Below are positions 8,669-17,076 of a stretch of DNA of 64,000 nt, in pieces. The DNA is from Flavobacterium humidisoli (GTDB lineage: Bacteria > Bacteroidota > Bacteroidia > Flavobacteriales > Flavobacteriaceae): positions 2,356,001 through 2,420,000 of the forward strand of contig NZ_CP096829.1 in the NCBI RefSeq assembly GCF_023272795.1. Direction: 5' to 3'. Every line of letters begins with the position of its first letter. Positions within the stretch are counted from its first letter, which is position 1. The notes beneath the pieces were generated by a model that worked only from the letters and a program-made list of their open reading frames with translations, was not told the DNA's origin and searched no databases. Position numbers and translations under genes: made by a program.

Positions 8669-11200
8669 TTATGGATTTGTTGGCGGATCTAACGGTTTAT
8701 TGTTGTGAGCGACAATTCCTGAAATAACATAATTATCTACAGTTTCTACATCTAAAAGTGCAACTTCTAAAGGTTCTTCTCTGTATGTAATTGATTTGAT
8801 ACTTTTTGTTTTTCCTACTTTATCAATTAATAGCATGTTTTGCACTATGTTTTTAGTGCATACCCATTTCAAGTTCTCGCCATCTTCAGTAACTAATAAA
8901 GGATGTTGTCCTGTAACTTTAAAAGTATTGTCTTCAGTTTCAATTTCGTAATACGCTGGTTGTACACTAGTTCTTTTGTTTACTACAGTCACTTCTGCTT
9001 TCGAAGCTTCACTTAAAAGCCCATTCCATAACATGTAATCTCCATACGATTCATCTATTTCATTTGGGAAAGCTAATCCATGAAGTTTATCGCCAACGAC
9101 AACATTTTTCAGTTTCTTAGACTGGCCTGAAGCCATTGTTACCAAAGATTCAACATCAAAACATGAAGTAGTTTCTGTAGTTTCTGAAGTATAATCCGAC
9201 ATATCAGATCGATTGCCGGCTAGATCTTTGGCGATGATATAATATGTATACATTGTATTGTATATTAGACCAGTATCACTATAATAGTTATTGGTAACCG
9301 AAGTAGGAAGTTTGGTAAAGGTTCCATAATTAATTCTTCTCCATACCTCATAATAAATAGTAGACCCTCCATTGTTAAAAGAACTATCCCATTGAACCAT
9401 TATTGCATTTGTATCCTGCAAATAGCATCTTACATTTTGTGGTGTAGTTGGTGCAACTATTACTGATGTAGTGATAGTTACTGTGTTGCTTTCTGGTGAT
9501 GTATTTCCTGCATCATCTTTTGCTACAACATAAAAGGTATATTGTGTCCCAGGATTTAATCCATAAATAGTTCGAGTAAAGACATTACCTACTGAAATTG
9601 GAGAAATAGCATCTCCGTATATAACATAATCAGTAACGCCATATTCATCACTTGATGCTGTCCAGTTTAAAGTTATCTCCGTAACACCAACTGTTGACGC
9701 ACTCAAAATTGGTGCTGTTGGTGGAGTTTGATCGCTAGGACGTCCTGTATATTGAATAAAATAAACTACTGTGTATGGGTTAAGAATAGGGAAAGACAGA
9801 CCTCCACCTGCAGGTCCAGATGCAACAGATTCATATCCTAAATGTCCATCATCACCAACAGCTTCAAAATTGATTAAAGTACCCGCTCCTTCTTTTACCC
9901 TAGTTTCTGTATGAGTATGCGCAGGAATCTCATTAATTCCTAGTTTTTTACTCATTCTTCCTCCAGAGCTTGTCAATGTCTCAAAAGGAAAAACTGCAGA
10001 ACCATAGATGTCTCTATAATAACTAATACCATTACCACCATCTCCATCTAGTGCATCACTTTTTTCTTCGGGAGTTAAAATCTGTTGACCTACAGGCATT
10101 TTACCTCTCAAAGGAACATATTCTTCCCAACCTTCTGGAAAAGGTTTAGGTTTATCCCAAATAGCAATCATTCCGATTGGTACAGCAGTTGATTTTTGAT
10201 TTTCAAGTTTAGTAATTCTATCGAGCAATGAACTTAATAAGTTATTGCTTTTAATGACTTGATCGGTTTTATCGATTAGTAATAAAGAATTTTCAGTACT
10301 ATCGGGACCCTTATAATCTTCTGTGACTGCCTTTAAATTATCTAAATATACTTTTCCGCCAATAGAAGTATTCTCCCAATCAGAAGCATAATTTAAATTA
10401 ATAGTAGTGGCCACAGATGTGTTATCGTCTACTAAAGCTCTTCCTAAATAATCACCAGAATAAAATCGTCCTCTTCCATCGTTTGAACCAAATCTAAAAT
10501 CTCTAGCTCTCACATTTGCTTGCGAGTTTTGTTTGGTATCTAATTTTACTAATTGATGAGGTCCTAAATCCAAATCCCCCGTCATAGCTTTTGAACCATT
10601 CAATGGAAGATAAGATTCATAGATTTCATTGATGTTTTCTTGCATTGCATCAATATTGTTTTTGATAATATTGATATTTCCTTCTACATTGTAAATGTTG
10701 TCTCTAATTGATTGAAAAATTTCTTGAATTGTTTTAAGATCCAAAACAGTTTCAAAAGTTCTCAAATCATAATAATAGATTGTTAGTTCGTCATTATTTT
10801 GTGCAGACTCGGCATTAGTGCTATATTCTTCTGGACTAACGTATGCAGCTTCATAATCAAAATATGCTGTTTTAGATGCGCTAGTTCCATAAATTAAGTT
10901 GGTTCCTGTTCTAGTTGTTTTTAAAAAATCAGTAGGAGTTCCATCTAAAATTGGGTATAAAATTCCCTGCAGTATTCTTGATCCTTCAGGATCTTTTTGA
11001 TCATTTTCGTACTGATGGATAATCGCCCAGCCATTAGCCTCACTTGTCGGAGTAGCTAGAATATAATTTGTACCTGGCTCAATACTTAAATGTCTTTTTA
11101 AGGCATCATACAACTCTGATCTAAAGGCTGTTTGAAGTCTTTCTAAAGTCTCTTGCTCAAGTGGAAATCCTCCTGAATGATTAAAATTTATTTGTTTCAT
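8669..11200 (-). CDS. Tail collar/FN3 protein ending in a Hint (intein-like) domain
   Basis: 843 residues. The N-terminal ~300 residues are an alpha/beta part resembling tail-associated proteins. At about 340-490 there is a phage tail collar-like region (VPIGMIAIWDKPKPFPEGWEE, then RGKMPVGQQ). FN3 modules follow at about 492-580 and 584-678. From Cys680 a Hint/intein-like domain begins: CFDVESLVTMASG with KLKNVVVGDKL (block A), VTGQHPLLV with His766 (block B) and a C-terminal VAHN (His832-Asn833). Only ten residues (NKPLDPPTNP) follow. The residue after Asn833 is Asn, not Cys/Ser/Thr. Full splicing is therefore not expected, but N-terminal thioester cleavage or C-terminal Asn cyclisation could occur, as in bacterial intein-like domains. 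It is the largest gene of the baseplate unit and probably sits at the fibre or tip. Confidence 0.8.
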   Translation of the reverse strand: MKQINFNHSGGFPLEQETLERLQTAFRSELYDALKRHLSIEPGTNYILATPTSEANGWAIIHQYENDQKDPEGSRILQGILYPILDGTPTDFLKTTRTGTNLIYGTSASKTAYFDYEAAYVSPEEYSTNAESAQNNDELTIYYYDLRTFETVLDLKTIQEIFQSIRDNIYNVEGNINIIKNNIDAMQENINEIYESYLPLNGSKAMTGDLDLGPHQLVKLDTKQNSQANVRARDFRFGSNDGRGRFYSGDYLGRALVDDNTSVATTINLNYASDWENTSIGGKVYLDNLKAVTEDYKGPDSTENSLLLIDKTDQVIKSNNLLSSLLDRITKLENQKSTAVPIGMIAIWDKPKPFPEGWEEYVPLRGKMPVGQQILTPEEKSDALDGDGGNGISYYRDIYGSAVFPFETLTSSGGRMSKKLGINEIPAHTHTETRVKEGAGTLINFEAVGDDGHLGYESVASGPAGGGLSFPILNPYTVVYFIQYTGRPSDQTPPTAPILSASTVGVTEITLNWTASSDEYGVTDYVIYGDAISPISVGNVFTRTIYGLNPGTQYTFYVVAKDDAGNTSPESNTVTITTSVIVAPTTPQNVRCYLQDTNAIMVQWDSSFNNGGSTIYYEVWRRINYGTFTKLPTSVTNNYYSDTGLIYNTMYTYYIIAKDLAGNRSDMSDYTSETTETTSCFDVESLVTMASGQSKKLKNVVVGDKLHGLAFPNEIDESYGDYMLWNGLLSEASKAEVTVVNKRTSVQPAYYEIETEDNTFKVTGQHPLLVTEDGENLKWVCTKNIVQNMLLIDKVGKTKSIKSITYREEPLEVALLDVETVDNYVISGIVAHNNKPLDPPTNP

Positions 11201-11229
11201 TTTTATTAATTTAAGTGTCTCTTGTTTTA

Positions 11230-11892
11230 TTAAATTAGATCTGGCGAATAGGCATAGCTTTCATAGCTTTTACCAGCGAGTTTATAGAAGTTTAGAAGAT
11301 TATGATACTCAATGTTTGCAATTTTGATTGCTGTTGAAGTTAGTTGAGCATCATCTGAATTGGATTGAATAATGATATCTCCATTTTTTATTAAACTTTC
11401 AGGTATAAAAACTCTGAAATTGGCATAGGCTATCGTTGTATAATCTTTTCGATGCGCTAGGTAAACAGGTCTATTATCTCTGTTATTATATTCATTTCGT
11501 TTGTAAACTTTTAATTGAGGAATCAGTAACTCGCCTTTTACTAAAGAGCCATCAGGTAAAGTGAAATCAGGTTCATAGTATTCTTTATGGAGATATACAT
11601 ATTGCAAAGTAGGTTTTACAGATTCGTCGATATAGATTAGCTCGTTTAATCGCTTTTGTTCTGTACTCAAATTAGGATCGTAATATTTAGAAGGATTGAA
11701 GGCATCATTCAAAACTTTTTCTAGATAAATTACTTGTCCCGTGTGCTGCATTTTATAAAGTGTTTCTTCGTAAATTGAACGAATAGGGGTAAGTAAAACA
11801 TGGAGCCATTGTGCGTGTGTACGCTTTCTAAGAATAGGAGGGATGAGCCACAATAATAGCTTTTCCCATTTCAAAATGGTGTATTTATTCAT
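11230..11892 (-). CDS. Baseplate/tail protein, tail protein I position
   Basis: 220 residues with no family I can name with certainty. It lies directly between the baseplate J-like gene and the collar/fibre gene. In P2- and Mu-like tails that position is held by tail protein I (gp48-like), which links baseplate to fibres. The start MNKYTILKWEKLLLWLIPPILRKRTHAQWLHVLLTPI is an amphipathic helical region, and the remainder is beta-rich with YLAHRKDYTTIAYANFRVFIPESL. No signal peptide. The 15-bp gap to the upstream gene indicates one transcript. Confidence 0.55.
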   Translation of the reverse strand: MNKYTILKWEKLLLWLIPPILRKRTHAQWLHVLLTPIRSIYEETLYKMQHTGQVIYLEKVLNDAFNPSKYYDPNLSTEQKRLNELIYIDESVKPTLQYVYLHKEYYEPDFTLPDGSLVKGELLIPQLKVYKRNEYNNRDNRPVYLAHRKDYTTIAYANFRVFIPESLIKNGDIIIQSNSDDAQLTSTAIKIANIEYHNLLNFYKLAGKSYESYAYSPDLI

Positions 11893-11907
11893 TGTATATA
11901 AATTAGA

Positions 11908-12963
11908 CTATTGTTTATCTCGATAAAATGTATAAGGGATATAGTTTACCTCAATCTCAAGAGTATCCATATCAAAATAGCCTGCTTTTGGAATGAAATA
12001 CTCGATTCTTGTAACATCAGGAAGTGATGGGTCTGGCTGGTCACTTGGATTTGTTGCTGGACCAGTTTGAACTTTTGTCAAAATCGGAATTTTAACTCCT
12101 TGTGCTTTTTGAACCGCATCAACCAGATAGGTTTTAACAAACGCACCATTAAACTCAATGTTTTTTAAGTGGTCTTTAATGGCATCTAATACAGGAAATG
12201 CATCATTATTTGATATTAACGAACCGTTTAAAGGATCAAGCTGATAAGTAGCAAATGGAGAAACAATATTCTGGTTTGTACTGTCATTTGAAATTCGAGA
12301 TTGATAATATTCAATATCCTTTGGATTGATGTAAATGCTTAAAGGGTCGATGTAAACATTTAAACTTAGTTTTAAAATATCACCTTGGTCAGAACTTATA
12401 TAAACCTGATTTCCTGCATCTTTTATCTTAGCAATGTATTCCTTAAATGCAAAAAGTTCATTTGGCACATCAATTCTCGAAATTTTTTTATCTTTTACAG
12501 TGGCCACTTTAATAAAAACAACTCCAACTTTATTATGAAAATAATCAGAGAATATTTCTTCTATTTTTGATCCAGGTTTAAGAACTGTTTCAAGATCAAT
12601 TTCGCTTACAGCACAATGTTTTATAATTTTAGATTCTTCAATTTCTGATTCTGTTAGACCTGTCGTGTCAAATTGATAAGAACCATTTTCCCAAATCAGA
12701 GAAATTTCATTACTAGAATCTGGATCTAGGGGAATGCCATAATGAAAATTTAAAGCCTGTTCTCTGTACCAGTTTAACGTATGAGGCCTTGAGACCAAAG
12801 CATTTTTTTCTACTATTTTTTCATGAATCCAAATGGCAGTAGCCATTATATTGATCCAAAGTCTCCAAATAGCAGTTTTCGATTCTGTTAATTTGGCCAA
12901 AGATGAATAGTTTTCTTTTTCATACAGAATTTCTTTCTGTATTTCAGCAATTGTACGTGCCAT
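11908..12963 (-). CDS. Baseplate J-like protein
   Basis: 351 residues starting MARTIAEIQKEILYEKENYSSL, with a helical N-terminus and a long beta-rich body (QVYISSDQGDILKLSLNVYIDPLSIY, IEFNGAFVKTYLVDAVQKAQGV). The AVQKAQGVKIPIL phrase and the following KAGYFDMDTLEIEVNYIPY end look like the C-terminal part of baseplate wedge proteins (gpJ/gp47), where a domain counts insertion into the wedge. Its place after gp25 and LysM proteins and before a putative gpI supports this. The sequence is divergent, so the assignment rests mainly on order and size. Confidence 0.6.
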   Translation of the reverse strand: MARTIAEIQKEILYEKENYSSLAKLTESKTAIWRLWINIMATAIWIHEKIVEKNALVSRPHTLNWYREQALNFHYGIPLDPDSSNEISLIWENGSYQFDTTGLTESEIEESKIIKHCAVSEIDLETVLKPGSKIEEIFSDYFHNKVGVVFIKVATVKDKKISRIDVPNELFAFKEYIAKIKDAGNQVYISSDQGDILKLSLNVYIDPLSIYINPKDIEYYQSRISNDSTNQNIVSPFATYQLDPLNGSLISNNDAFPVLDAIKDHLKNIEFNGAFVKTYLVDAVQKAQGVKIPILTKVQTGPATNPSDQPDPSLPDVTRIEYFIPKAGYFDMDTLEIEVNYIPYTFYRDKQ

Positions 12964-13164
12964 ATTTTAATTTTTAGATATAGTTTAGCCTGTAAGACAT
13001 GTTTAGTATGCTTATAGTTAATTGTTTATGTGTTTGTTTATATGGTACTACCGAGTTGTAGTTTTCTTTTCAGAGATTTCTAAAAAGCAGATAAAATTGT
13101 AGATTTCAGTCGGTTTGATCATTTACGGACCATGCTTCCGATAGTATTTTAGAAGGTTAATTTA
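12964..13164. other. Spacer within the baseplate unit
   Basis: About 200 bp without a gene or a copy of the TACTGA promoter motif. No strong hairpin with a T tract is seen, so transcription probably continues from the LysM-like gene into the J-like gene. Confidence 0.4.
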
Positions 13165-13467
13165 TTAATAAATAATAAAATCATCTTCAATTATCATATA
13201 ATCAATTCCGGAGAAATTATCTAGTAGAAATTGTTCTTCTTCAGTAAGTTCGGTTGCGGGTTTTAAGTTTCGAGAATTGTAATATTCTACAATATCTTTT
13301 TTAAAAGCTTCTCTACCGACTTTTAAATCCTCATATACCGAAATATCTTCAGTAAGATTAAACTGATCATTGTCTTCTAAAAGATCAAATACTGTTTCTA
13401 TGCTTCCATACTCTTGCAAAGAGATGTCTAAAATGTTCTGATTTTGCTGTGGTCTAATAGTTTCCAT
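13165..13467 (-). CDS. LysM-like small baseplate protein (gpX-like)
   Basis: 100 residues from METIRPQQNQNILDISLQEYGSIETVFDLLEDNDQFNLTEDISVYEDLKV. The pattern Q-N-x-DI-x-LQ-x-YGS-x-E-x-hhxLLxxN is that of the LysM-like tail protein X family, which in P2-like tails and contractile injection systems joins the inner tube to the hub. I chose the ATG at 13467, not the one ten codons upstream, because it gives the expected Met-Glu-Thr-hydrophobic start. Its first 14 bases overlap the end of the gp25-like gene, which suggests translational coupling. Confidence 0.7.
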   Translation of the reverse strand: METIRPQQNQNILDISLQEYGSIETVFDLLEDNDQFNLTEDISVYEDLKVGREAFKKDIVEYYNSRNLKPATELTEEEQFLLDNFSGIDYMIIEDDFIIY

Positions 13468-13756
13468 CGATTTTAATGTTTTGTAAATCGTTGACATCTA
13501 ATGTTTTTACATAAAAGTTATCATACGATAATTGTTTATCTATTTCGTTTTCTAGTCTTAGTCTAGATGTCGCATCTGGACTGTTAATGTATTTTTCAAT
13601 TCCTACTCCAAGTATCGGAAACTCTTTATAACTTCCTTTTTGACTTAACAGTAAATGCTCGATGTTTTGCTGATCTGCTACATTAATGGCAAAATCACCA
13701 TTACCTAAAGCATCTGTTACAATTAACAAGTCGTCATCCATGATAAAATCTTTCAT
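13454..13756 (-). CDS. gp25/GPW-like baseplate wedge protein
   Basis: 100 residues. GNGDFAINVADQQNIEHLLLSQKGSYKEFPILGVGIEKYINSP is the gp25/gpW signature: a leader strand with D-x-Q, a helical segment, G-x-x, then a strand giving P-x-x-G-x-G-hxx-hh. This is the most conserved baseplate protein of contractile machines, starting sheath assembly. It is the first gene of the leftmost unit and follows a TACTGA-type promoter at 13841-13906 by about 90 bp. Confidence 0.75.
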   Translation of the reverse strand: MKDFIMDDDLLIVTDALGNGDFAINVADQQNIEHLLLSQKGSYKEFPILGVGIEKYINSPDATSRLRLENEIDKQLSYDNFYVKTLDVNDLQNIKIDGNY

Positions 13757-13840
13757 ATGTTGTAATTTTGTTATTATTTAAATTGTTATTTTCTTTTGAA
13801 TTTGCGCGCCATACCCAAAAGATTTCCTTTTATTTGATAC

Positions 13841-13906
13841 TGTAAAAATACGCTATGCTTACTCTTTAAACAAGATTTTAAAGCTTAGGAATCAGTAGTT
13901 TCAGTA
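13841..13906 (-). promoter_or_regulatory. Tailocin promoter, site 1 (baseplate/fibre unit)
   Basis: Read on the minus strand, the 15-bp core TACTGAAACTACTGA (13892-13906) is followed 41 bp later by TATTTTTACA (13841-13850), a -7-like element. It drives gp25, LysM-like, J-like, I-like, collar/Hint, holin and fibre genes. The same layout occurs at six other places in the island. Confidence 0.75.
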
Positions 13907-13977
13907 AGTTAAAATGGTTGTTAATTTGTTTTAAATCAATCGGTTGATTGTGTTTTTGTTTTAAGGATTAATTCGGT

Positions 13978-14310
13978 TCATCTCATTGGAATAATGAGCT
14001 CGATAATCACATTAAAAATGATTTTGAGAATGTTATTTTTAATTGTATTCAATTTTATTTTTGATATTCCAGCAGTTTGAAGTCTTTGTAAAGACATCAA
14101 ATCCAATTGACTTTTTAAGAGCCATTCTAACTCCTCTTCGGTCAAATCTCCAGAAGAAAAAAGAAAGAGCCAACGTTCCAATTTTGTCTTAGATTTTTCT
14201 AAAAATGTATTTAAATATTTCTCCAATTGAGGTTTAATCTCTTTGTAATTTTCGGTTATGAGGGTTTTTAATTTGCTTTCTAACTCTTTTAATAATTTGT
14301 CGTTGTCCAT
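13978..14310 (-). CDS. Small helical protein of the lysis unit, unknown function
   Basis: 110 residues, highly charged and helical, with LLKELESKLKTLITENYKEIKPQLEKYLNTFLEKSKTKLERW and a hydrophobic end (ILKIIFNVIIELIIPM). No signal peptide. It is transcribed with the lipoprotein (14324) and the endolysin (14793) from the promoter at 15470-15535, only 13 bp behind the lipoprotein. A helper or regulator of lysis is possible. No family is recognised. Confidence 0.6.
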   Translation of the reverse strand: MDNDKLLKELESKLKTLITENYKEIKPQLEKYLNTFLEKSKTKLERWLFLFSSGDLTEEELEWLLKSQLDLMSLQRLQTAGISKIKLNTIKNNILKIIFNVIIELIIPMR

Positions 14311-14323
14311 AATTTTTTAGCTG

Positions 14324-14788
14324 TTATTGGTTAATTAAGTCTAAAAGAGCATCTTTAGATTCTTTGTCTTTTTTAATTTCATATTGGATTAATAAATCAA
14401 AAGCCTCTAAAACTTGTTTTTTTGATTCTTCAAGAAAAACAGGAGATAGTGTTTCTTTGGTTTCCCAACGTTTAAAGAATGTTGCTAAAAAATTTTTTTC
14501 TTTATCAGTCACCATCTTCCACATTGCTAAAGTGATTTCGTTATTGAGCTTGCTTTTTTCATATTCCACCAGTTTGTCAATATTTAAAAACAATGCGTCA
14601 ACTTCTTTTTTATGAGAAACATAAGGTGTGGTTGCCTCATTCATTAAATTAGAAGCTTCAACTTTTATCTCAATAGTTTTTTGGTAAGAGTATTGATCGT
14701 AAAGAGCCGTTTTTGTTGAAGAACATGAAGTAAATAGAAATGAAAGAAGTGCTACAAATAATGTAAGGTTTAATTTTAAATGATTCAT
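14324..14788 (-). CDS. Small lipoprotein of the lysis cassette (spanin candidate)
   Basis: 154 residues with a lipoprotein signal peptide ending in LFTSC (Cys22 lipidated). The mature part is helical and charged (VEASNLMNEATTPYVSHKKEVDALFLNIDKLVEYEKSKLNNEI). It lies 4 bp behind the M15 endolysin, the position where phages of Gram-negative hosts carry spanins (Rz/Rz1), which disrupt the outer membrane. There is no second membrane segment as in a unimolecular spanin. It would be an outer-membrane component with an unknown partner, or an unrelated lipoprotein. The spanin idea is inference from position. Confidence 0.6.
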   Translation of the reverse strand: MNHLKLNLTLFVALLSFLFTSCSSTKTALYDQYSYQKTIEIKVEASNLMNEATTPYVSHKKEVDALFLNIDKLVEYEKSKLNNEITLAMWKMVTDKEKNFLATFFKRWETKETLSPVFLEESKKQVLEAFDLLIQYEIKKDKESKDALLDLINQ

Positions 14789-14792
14789 AGGT

Positions 14793-15275
14793 TTATTTGT
14801 ATAAGATTACATAATTCTTTCTGTCTCGTTTGAGTTTGCTAAGCACTTTCCAATCGCTATATCCCTTTTTATCAAAATGAGGAAGATCTTTAAAGGTTTT
14901 CCAATCTCCGCCCCAATTCCAGCCATTTTTTTTGAAGATTTCTACACATTCTTGCCAGTCAGAAATTTGATCGTTGTCCCAATCTTTTGCCGTGTCCCAT
15001 GAAACCGTTTTATTGTCTATAATCAAACAGATATCTACGGCAAAACCATAATTATGAATAGATTGTCCGCCTTTGGCATTGGTTACTTTTTTCCCGGGCT
15101 TGGTTCTGCCAAAAGCATACAGATCTTCCTGTTCTTGAAACGTTCTAAGACCTTGCGTAATGCGGACTTTTGCTCTTCCGCTCAAAGCGATATCGCATTG
15201 TTCAATAATTTTAGTAACTTCTTCTCTGACTGAGGGATGAAGCAAATCAATGTGTTTTTTTGTTGTTTGATCCAT
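14793..15275 (-). CDS. M15 family endolysin (L-Ala-D-Glu/D-Ala peptidase type)
   Basis: 160 residues from the ATG at 15275 (MDQTTKKHIDLLHPSVREEV). The zinc motif SxHxxGxAxD is at 72-81 (SIHNYGFAVD), and the second His block is at 132-134 (PHF). The neighbouring WNWGGDWKTFKDLPHFD text is typical of phage M15C endolysins such as those of Listeria phages and T5. An upstream ATG at 15335 would add an unrelated Phe/Arg-rich stretch. No signal peptide, so it needs a holin to reach the peptidoglycan. It is the first gene of its own unit behind a TACTGA-type promoter. Confidence 0.9.
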   Translation of the reverse strand: MDQTTKKHIDLLHPSVREEVTKIIEQCDIALSGRAKVRITQGLRTFQEQEDLYAFGRTKPGKKVTNAKGGQSIHNYGFAVDICLIIDNKTVSWDTAKDWDNDQISDWQECVEIFKKNGWNWGGDWKTFKDLPHFDKKGYSDWKVLSKLKRDRKNYVILYK

Positions 15276-15469
15276 ATTGTATGTATTAATGATTAAAGAA
15301 TAGAAGGCTCTTTCTCGGTTATTAAAAAACACCAAGGAAATTGATAATGAGATAAGGTAAATTTGTGTTTTGAAATTATTTTGGAAACCGAAATTAGTTC
15401 CAAAACAAAATCGTGAAGTTCTTTTTTTGAGCTTGTAATTTTAGCTAAAACGGATGCTTTTAAGAACAA

Positions 15470-15535
15470 TGTAAAGGTACGTTCAAATGATGATTTTGAA
15501 AAACAATAAGGCTTTGTAAGTCAGTAGTTTCAGTT
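15470..15535 (-). promoter_or_regulatory. Tailocin promoter, site 2 (lysis unit)
   Basis: Minus strand: AACTGAAACTACTGA (15521-15535), 41 bp spacer, TACCTTTACA (15470-15479). It heads the endolysin, lipoprotein and small helical protein genes. One base of the first half-site differs from the consensus. Confidence 0.7.
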
Positions 15536-15589
15536 GAAAATGAATGGTGTTTTTTACTTTGTTTTTTTATTTTTAAAATGCTATAAATG

Positions 15590-15634
15590 CAAAAAAAAAA
15601 CACCCATTTCTATGAAAGAAAAACGAGTGTTTTA
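15590..15634 (-). terminator. Terminator of the sheath/tube unit
   Basis: On the minus strand AAAACACTC pairs with GGGTGTTTT across a loop of about 20 bases and runs into ten T. It lies about 45 bp behind the stop of the small membrane protein gene at 15678 and before the promoter of the lysis unit. Confidence 0.7.
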
Positions 15635-15677
15635 GTGCACTAATAACAATTGTCAAATTATAAATCAATTATTGTAT

Positions 15678-15971
15678 TCATTCTAGAAAATTGTCAAAGT
15701 ACAAAAACATTTTACTTAAAAATATTAAATTGATCATCAATAAAACCAGCGAAAAAATCAGATAGACTCTATTTTTAAAAGTTCTAAGAAATAAATAAGA
15801 TAACCATCCAAAAATAAGGCTAGTGATAGCATAAAGCAATTTTAGAAATCCGACAACATCTGCATCAATTACGATGTCGTCTCCATCATGGACAGTATAA
15901 GGATCAATAAAATAACTGAATAGAAAGAGAAAAAGTCCAACAAAAAATAATATTCGTATTAAGATTTTCAT
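15678..15971 (-). CDS. Small membrane protein, three hydrophobic segments
   Basis: 97 residues: MKILIRILFFVGLFLFLFSYF, then FLKLLYAITSLIFGWLSYLFL, then VYLIFSLVLLMINLIFLSKMFLYF form three likely membrane helices with a short DGDD-containing loop. It is the last gene of the sheath/tube unit. No family is recognised. It could be an immunity protein for the lysozyme-like protein upstream, a holin-like component, or an unrelated membrane protein. Confidence 0.55.
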   Translation of the reverse strand: MKILIRILFFVGLFLFLFSYFIDPYTVHDGDDIVIDADVVGFLKLLYAITSLIFGWLSYLFLRTFKNRVYLIFSLVLLMINLIFLSKMFLYFDNFLE

Positions 15972-16152
15972 AGTATTGGTTAATAATTGTAATTAAAGTA
16001 AAATGCAAGTTATTTTTTAAGTTGTTAAGTAAAACAGACTATGCCAAATATAAAATAATATTGAATAAGATTTTTAATAGTTTTAGACTTTTGAATTTTA
16101 GTAAAAAAGACGGTGATTTGGAATAATTAATTCGGATTTCGTTAATGTATTA

Positions 16153-17040
16153 TTAGTTCAAAGCATTATTAATTTCTTTTTTATGTTTGTAAATTGATCT
16201 TCCGTATGAAGTATTCTTCTTAATATTTTCTTTTGACAATTCTAATCCTCTATTATATCTGCTTGCAATAATTTCTATATCTGCTTGTGTTAATTTATCT
16301 ATTGGAGTGTTTTTAAAATCTACATCCTTTAGTCTTTTTATGTGCATAGCAGCAATATAGATTCCAATTACAGGATCTAATAAAGACTCTTGTATGGCAT
16401 CTCTATCTGTTTTATTTATGTTTTCGTAACCTAACTCTTTACCAGCTCTGCCTAATTGAATGGCCATATCTCCAAAAGATGTTTTGTCTGGATGATTTGT
16501 TGTTGTTAGATTTCTATCTATGATATCAGGTCCGCTCCAATCCAACTCTCTAAGAGATCGAACTCCTTTTTTTAGCCAATCAGGTTTTCCTCCAAATTCT
16601 GTAAACGCAATACCTGCTAACAAAAAAGGTGGTATTCCATTCATTTTAGCAGCATGTTTTATTACTGCACTGTAATACTTAACAAATTCTGCCTTTCTTT
16701 TAAATAAATAATCATTGTTTCCCGATTTTTTCCATTCTATTATATCGCTGTTTGTCCAGGCAACGGTGTCACGGTCGTATCTCCACAATTTAGAAAGATT
16801 ATTAGTTTGAGCATGTAAAGCTGTAATTGATTCTTTTGTGTCAGAATCACTAGTATATAAATTTAGTTGACTCAAATCTTTGGGATTTATTTGAGAATTT
16901 TCAACATACTTCAGCATTTCTGTGCTATTTTTGTCATCTTCAATCTGCTGACGCCAAATGCCCAGCATAATTTGTCTAAACCGAGCCATTTCTGAAGCAC
17001 TGGTGTCTTTTAATTCTATATTATGGTTTTTAACAATCAT
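16153..17040 (-). CDS. Lysozyme/transglycosylase-like tail protein
   Basis: 295 residues, no signal peptide. The middle shows a lysozyme-superfamily pattern: FVKYYSAVIKHAAKMNGIPPFLLAGIAFTEFGGKPDW with Glu148 as probable acid, then TSFGDMAIQLGRAGKELGY (SFG-x-Q/M-I type block), and near the end IEIIASRYNRGLELS (ARYNxG-like). It follows the tail chaperone gene where phages usually place the tape measure. It may be a tail lysozyme that helps the tube through the target's peptidoglycan, or a second effector. The activity is inferred from the fold motifs only. Confidence 0.6.
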   Translation of the reverse strand: MIVKNHNIELKDTSASEMARFRQIMLGIWRQQIEDDKNSTEMLKYVENSQINPKDLSQLNLYTSDSDTKESITALHAQTNNLSKLWRYDRDTVAWTNSDIIEWKKSGNNDYLFKRKAEFVKYYSAVIKHAAKMNGIPPFLLAGIAFTEFGGKPDWLKKGVRSLRELDWSGPDIIDRNLTTTNHPDKTSFGDMAIQLGRAGKELGYENINKTDRDAIQESLLDPVIGIYIAAMHIKRLKDVDFKNTPIDKLTQADIEIIASRYNRGLELSKENIKKNTSYGRSIYKHKKEINNALN

Positions 17041-17076
17041 GATGCTTGATGTTTTTAAAAGAAAAGTTTTGTTTTT

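Larger units (their letters stand above)
15276..15677. other. Spacer holding promoter site 2 and a terminator
   Basis: About 400 bp with no gene. It contains the minus-strand terminator of the upstream unit at 15590-15634, a perfect palindrome TTAGTGCACTAA at 15632-15643, and the TACTGA-type promoter of the endolysin unit at 15470-15535. Confidence 0.6.
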
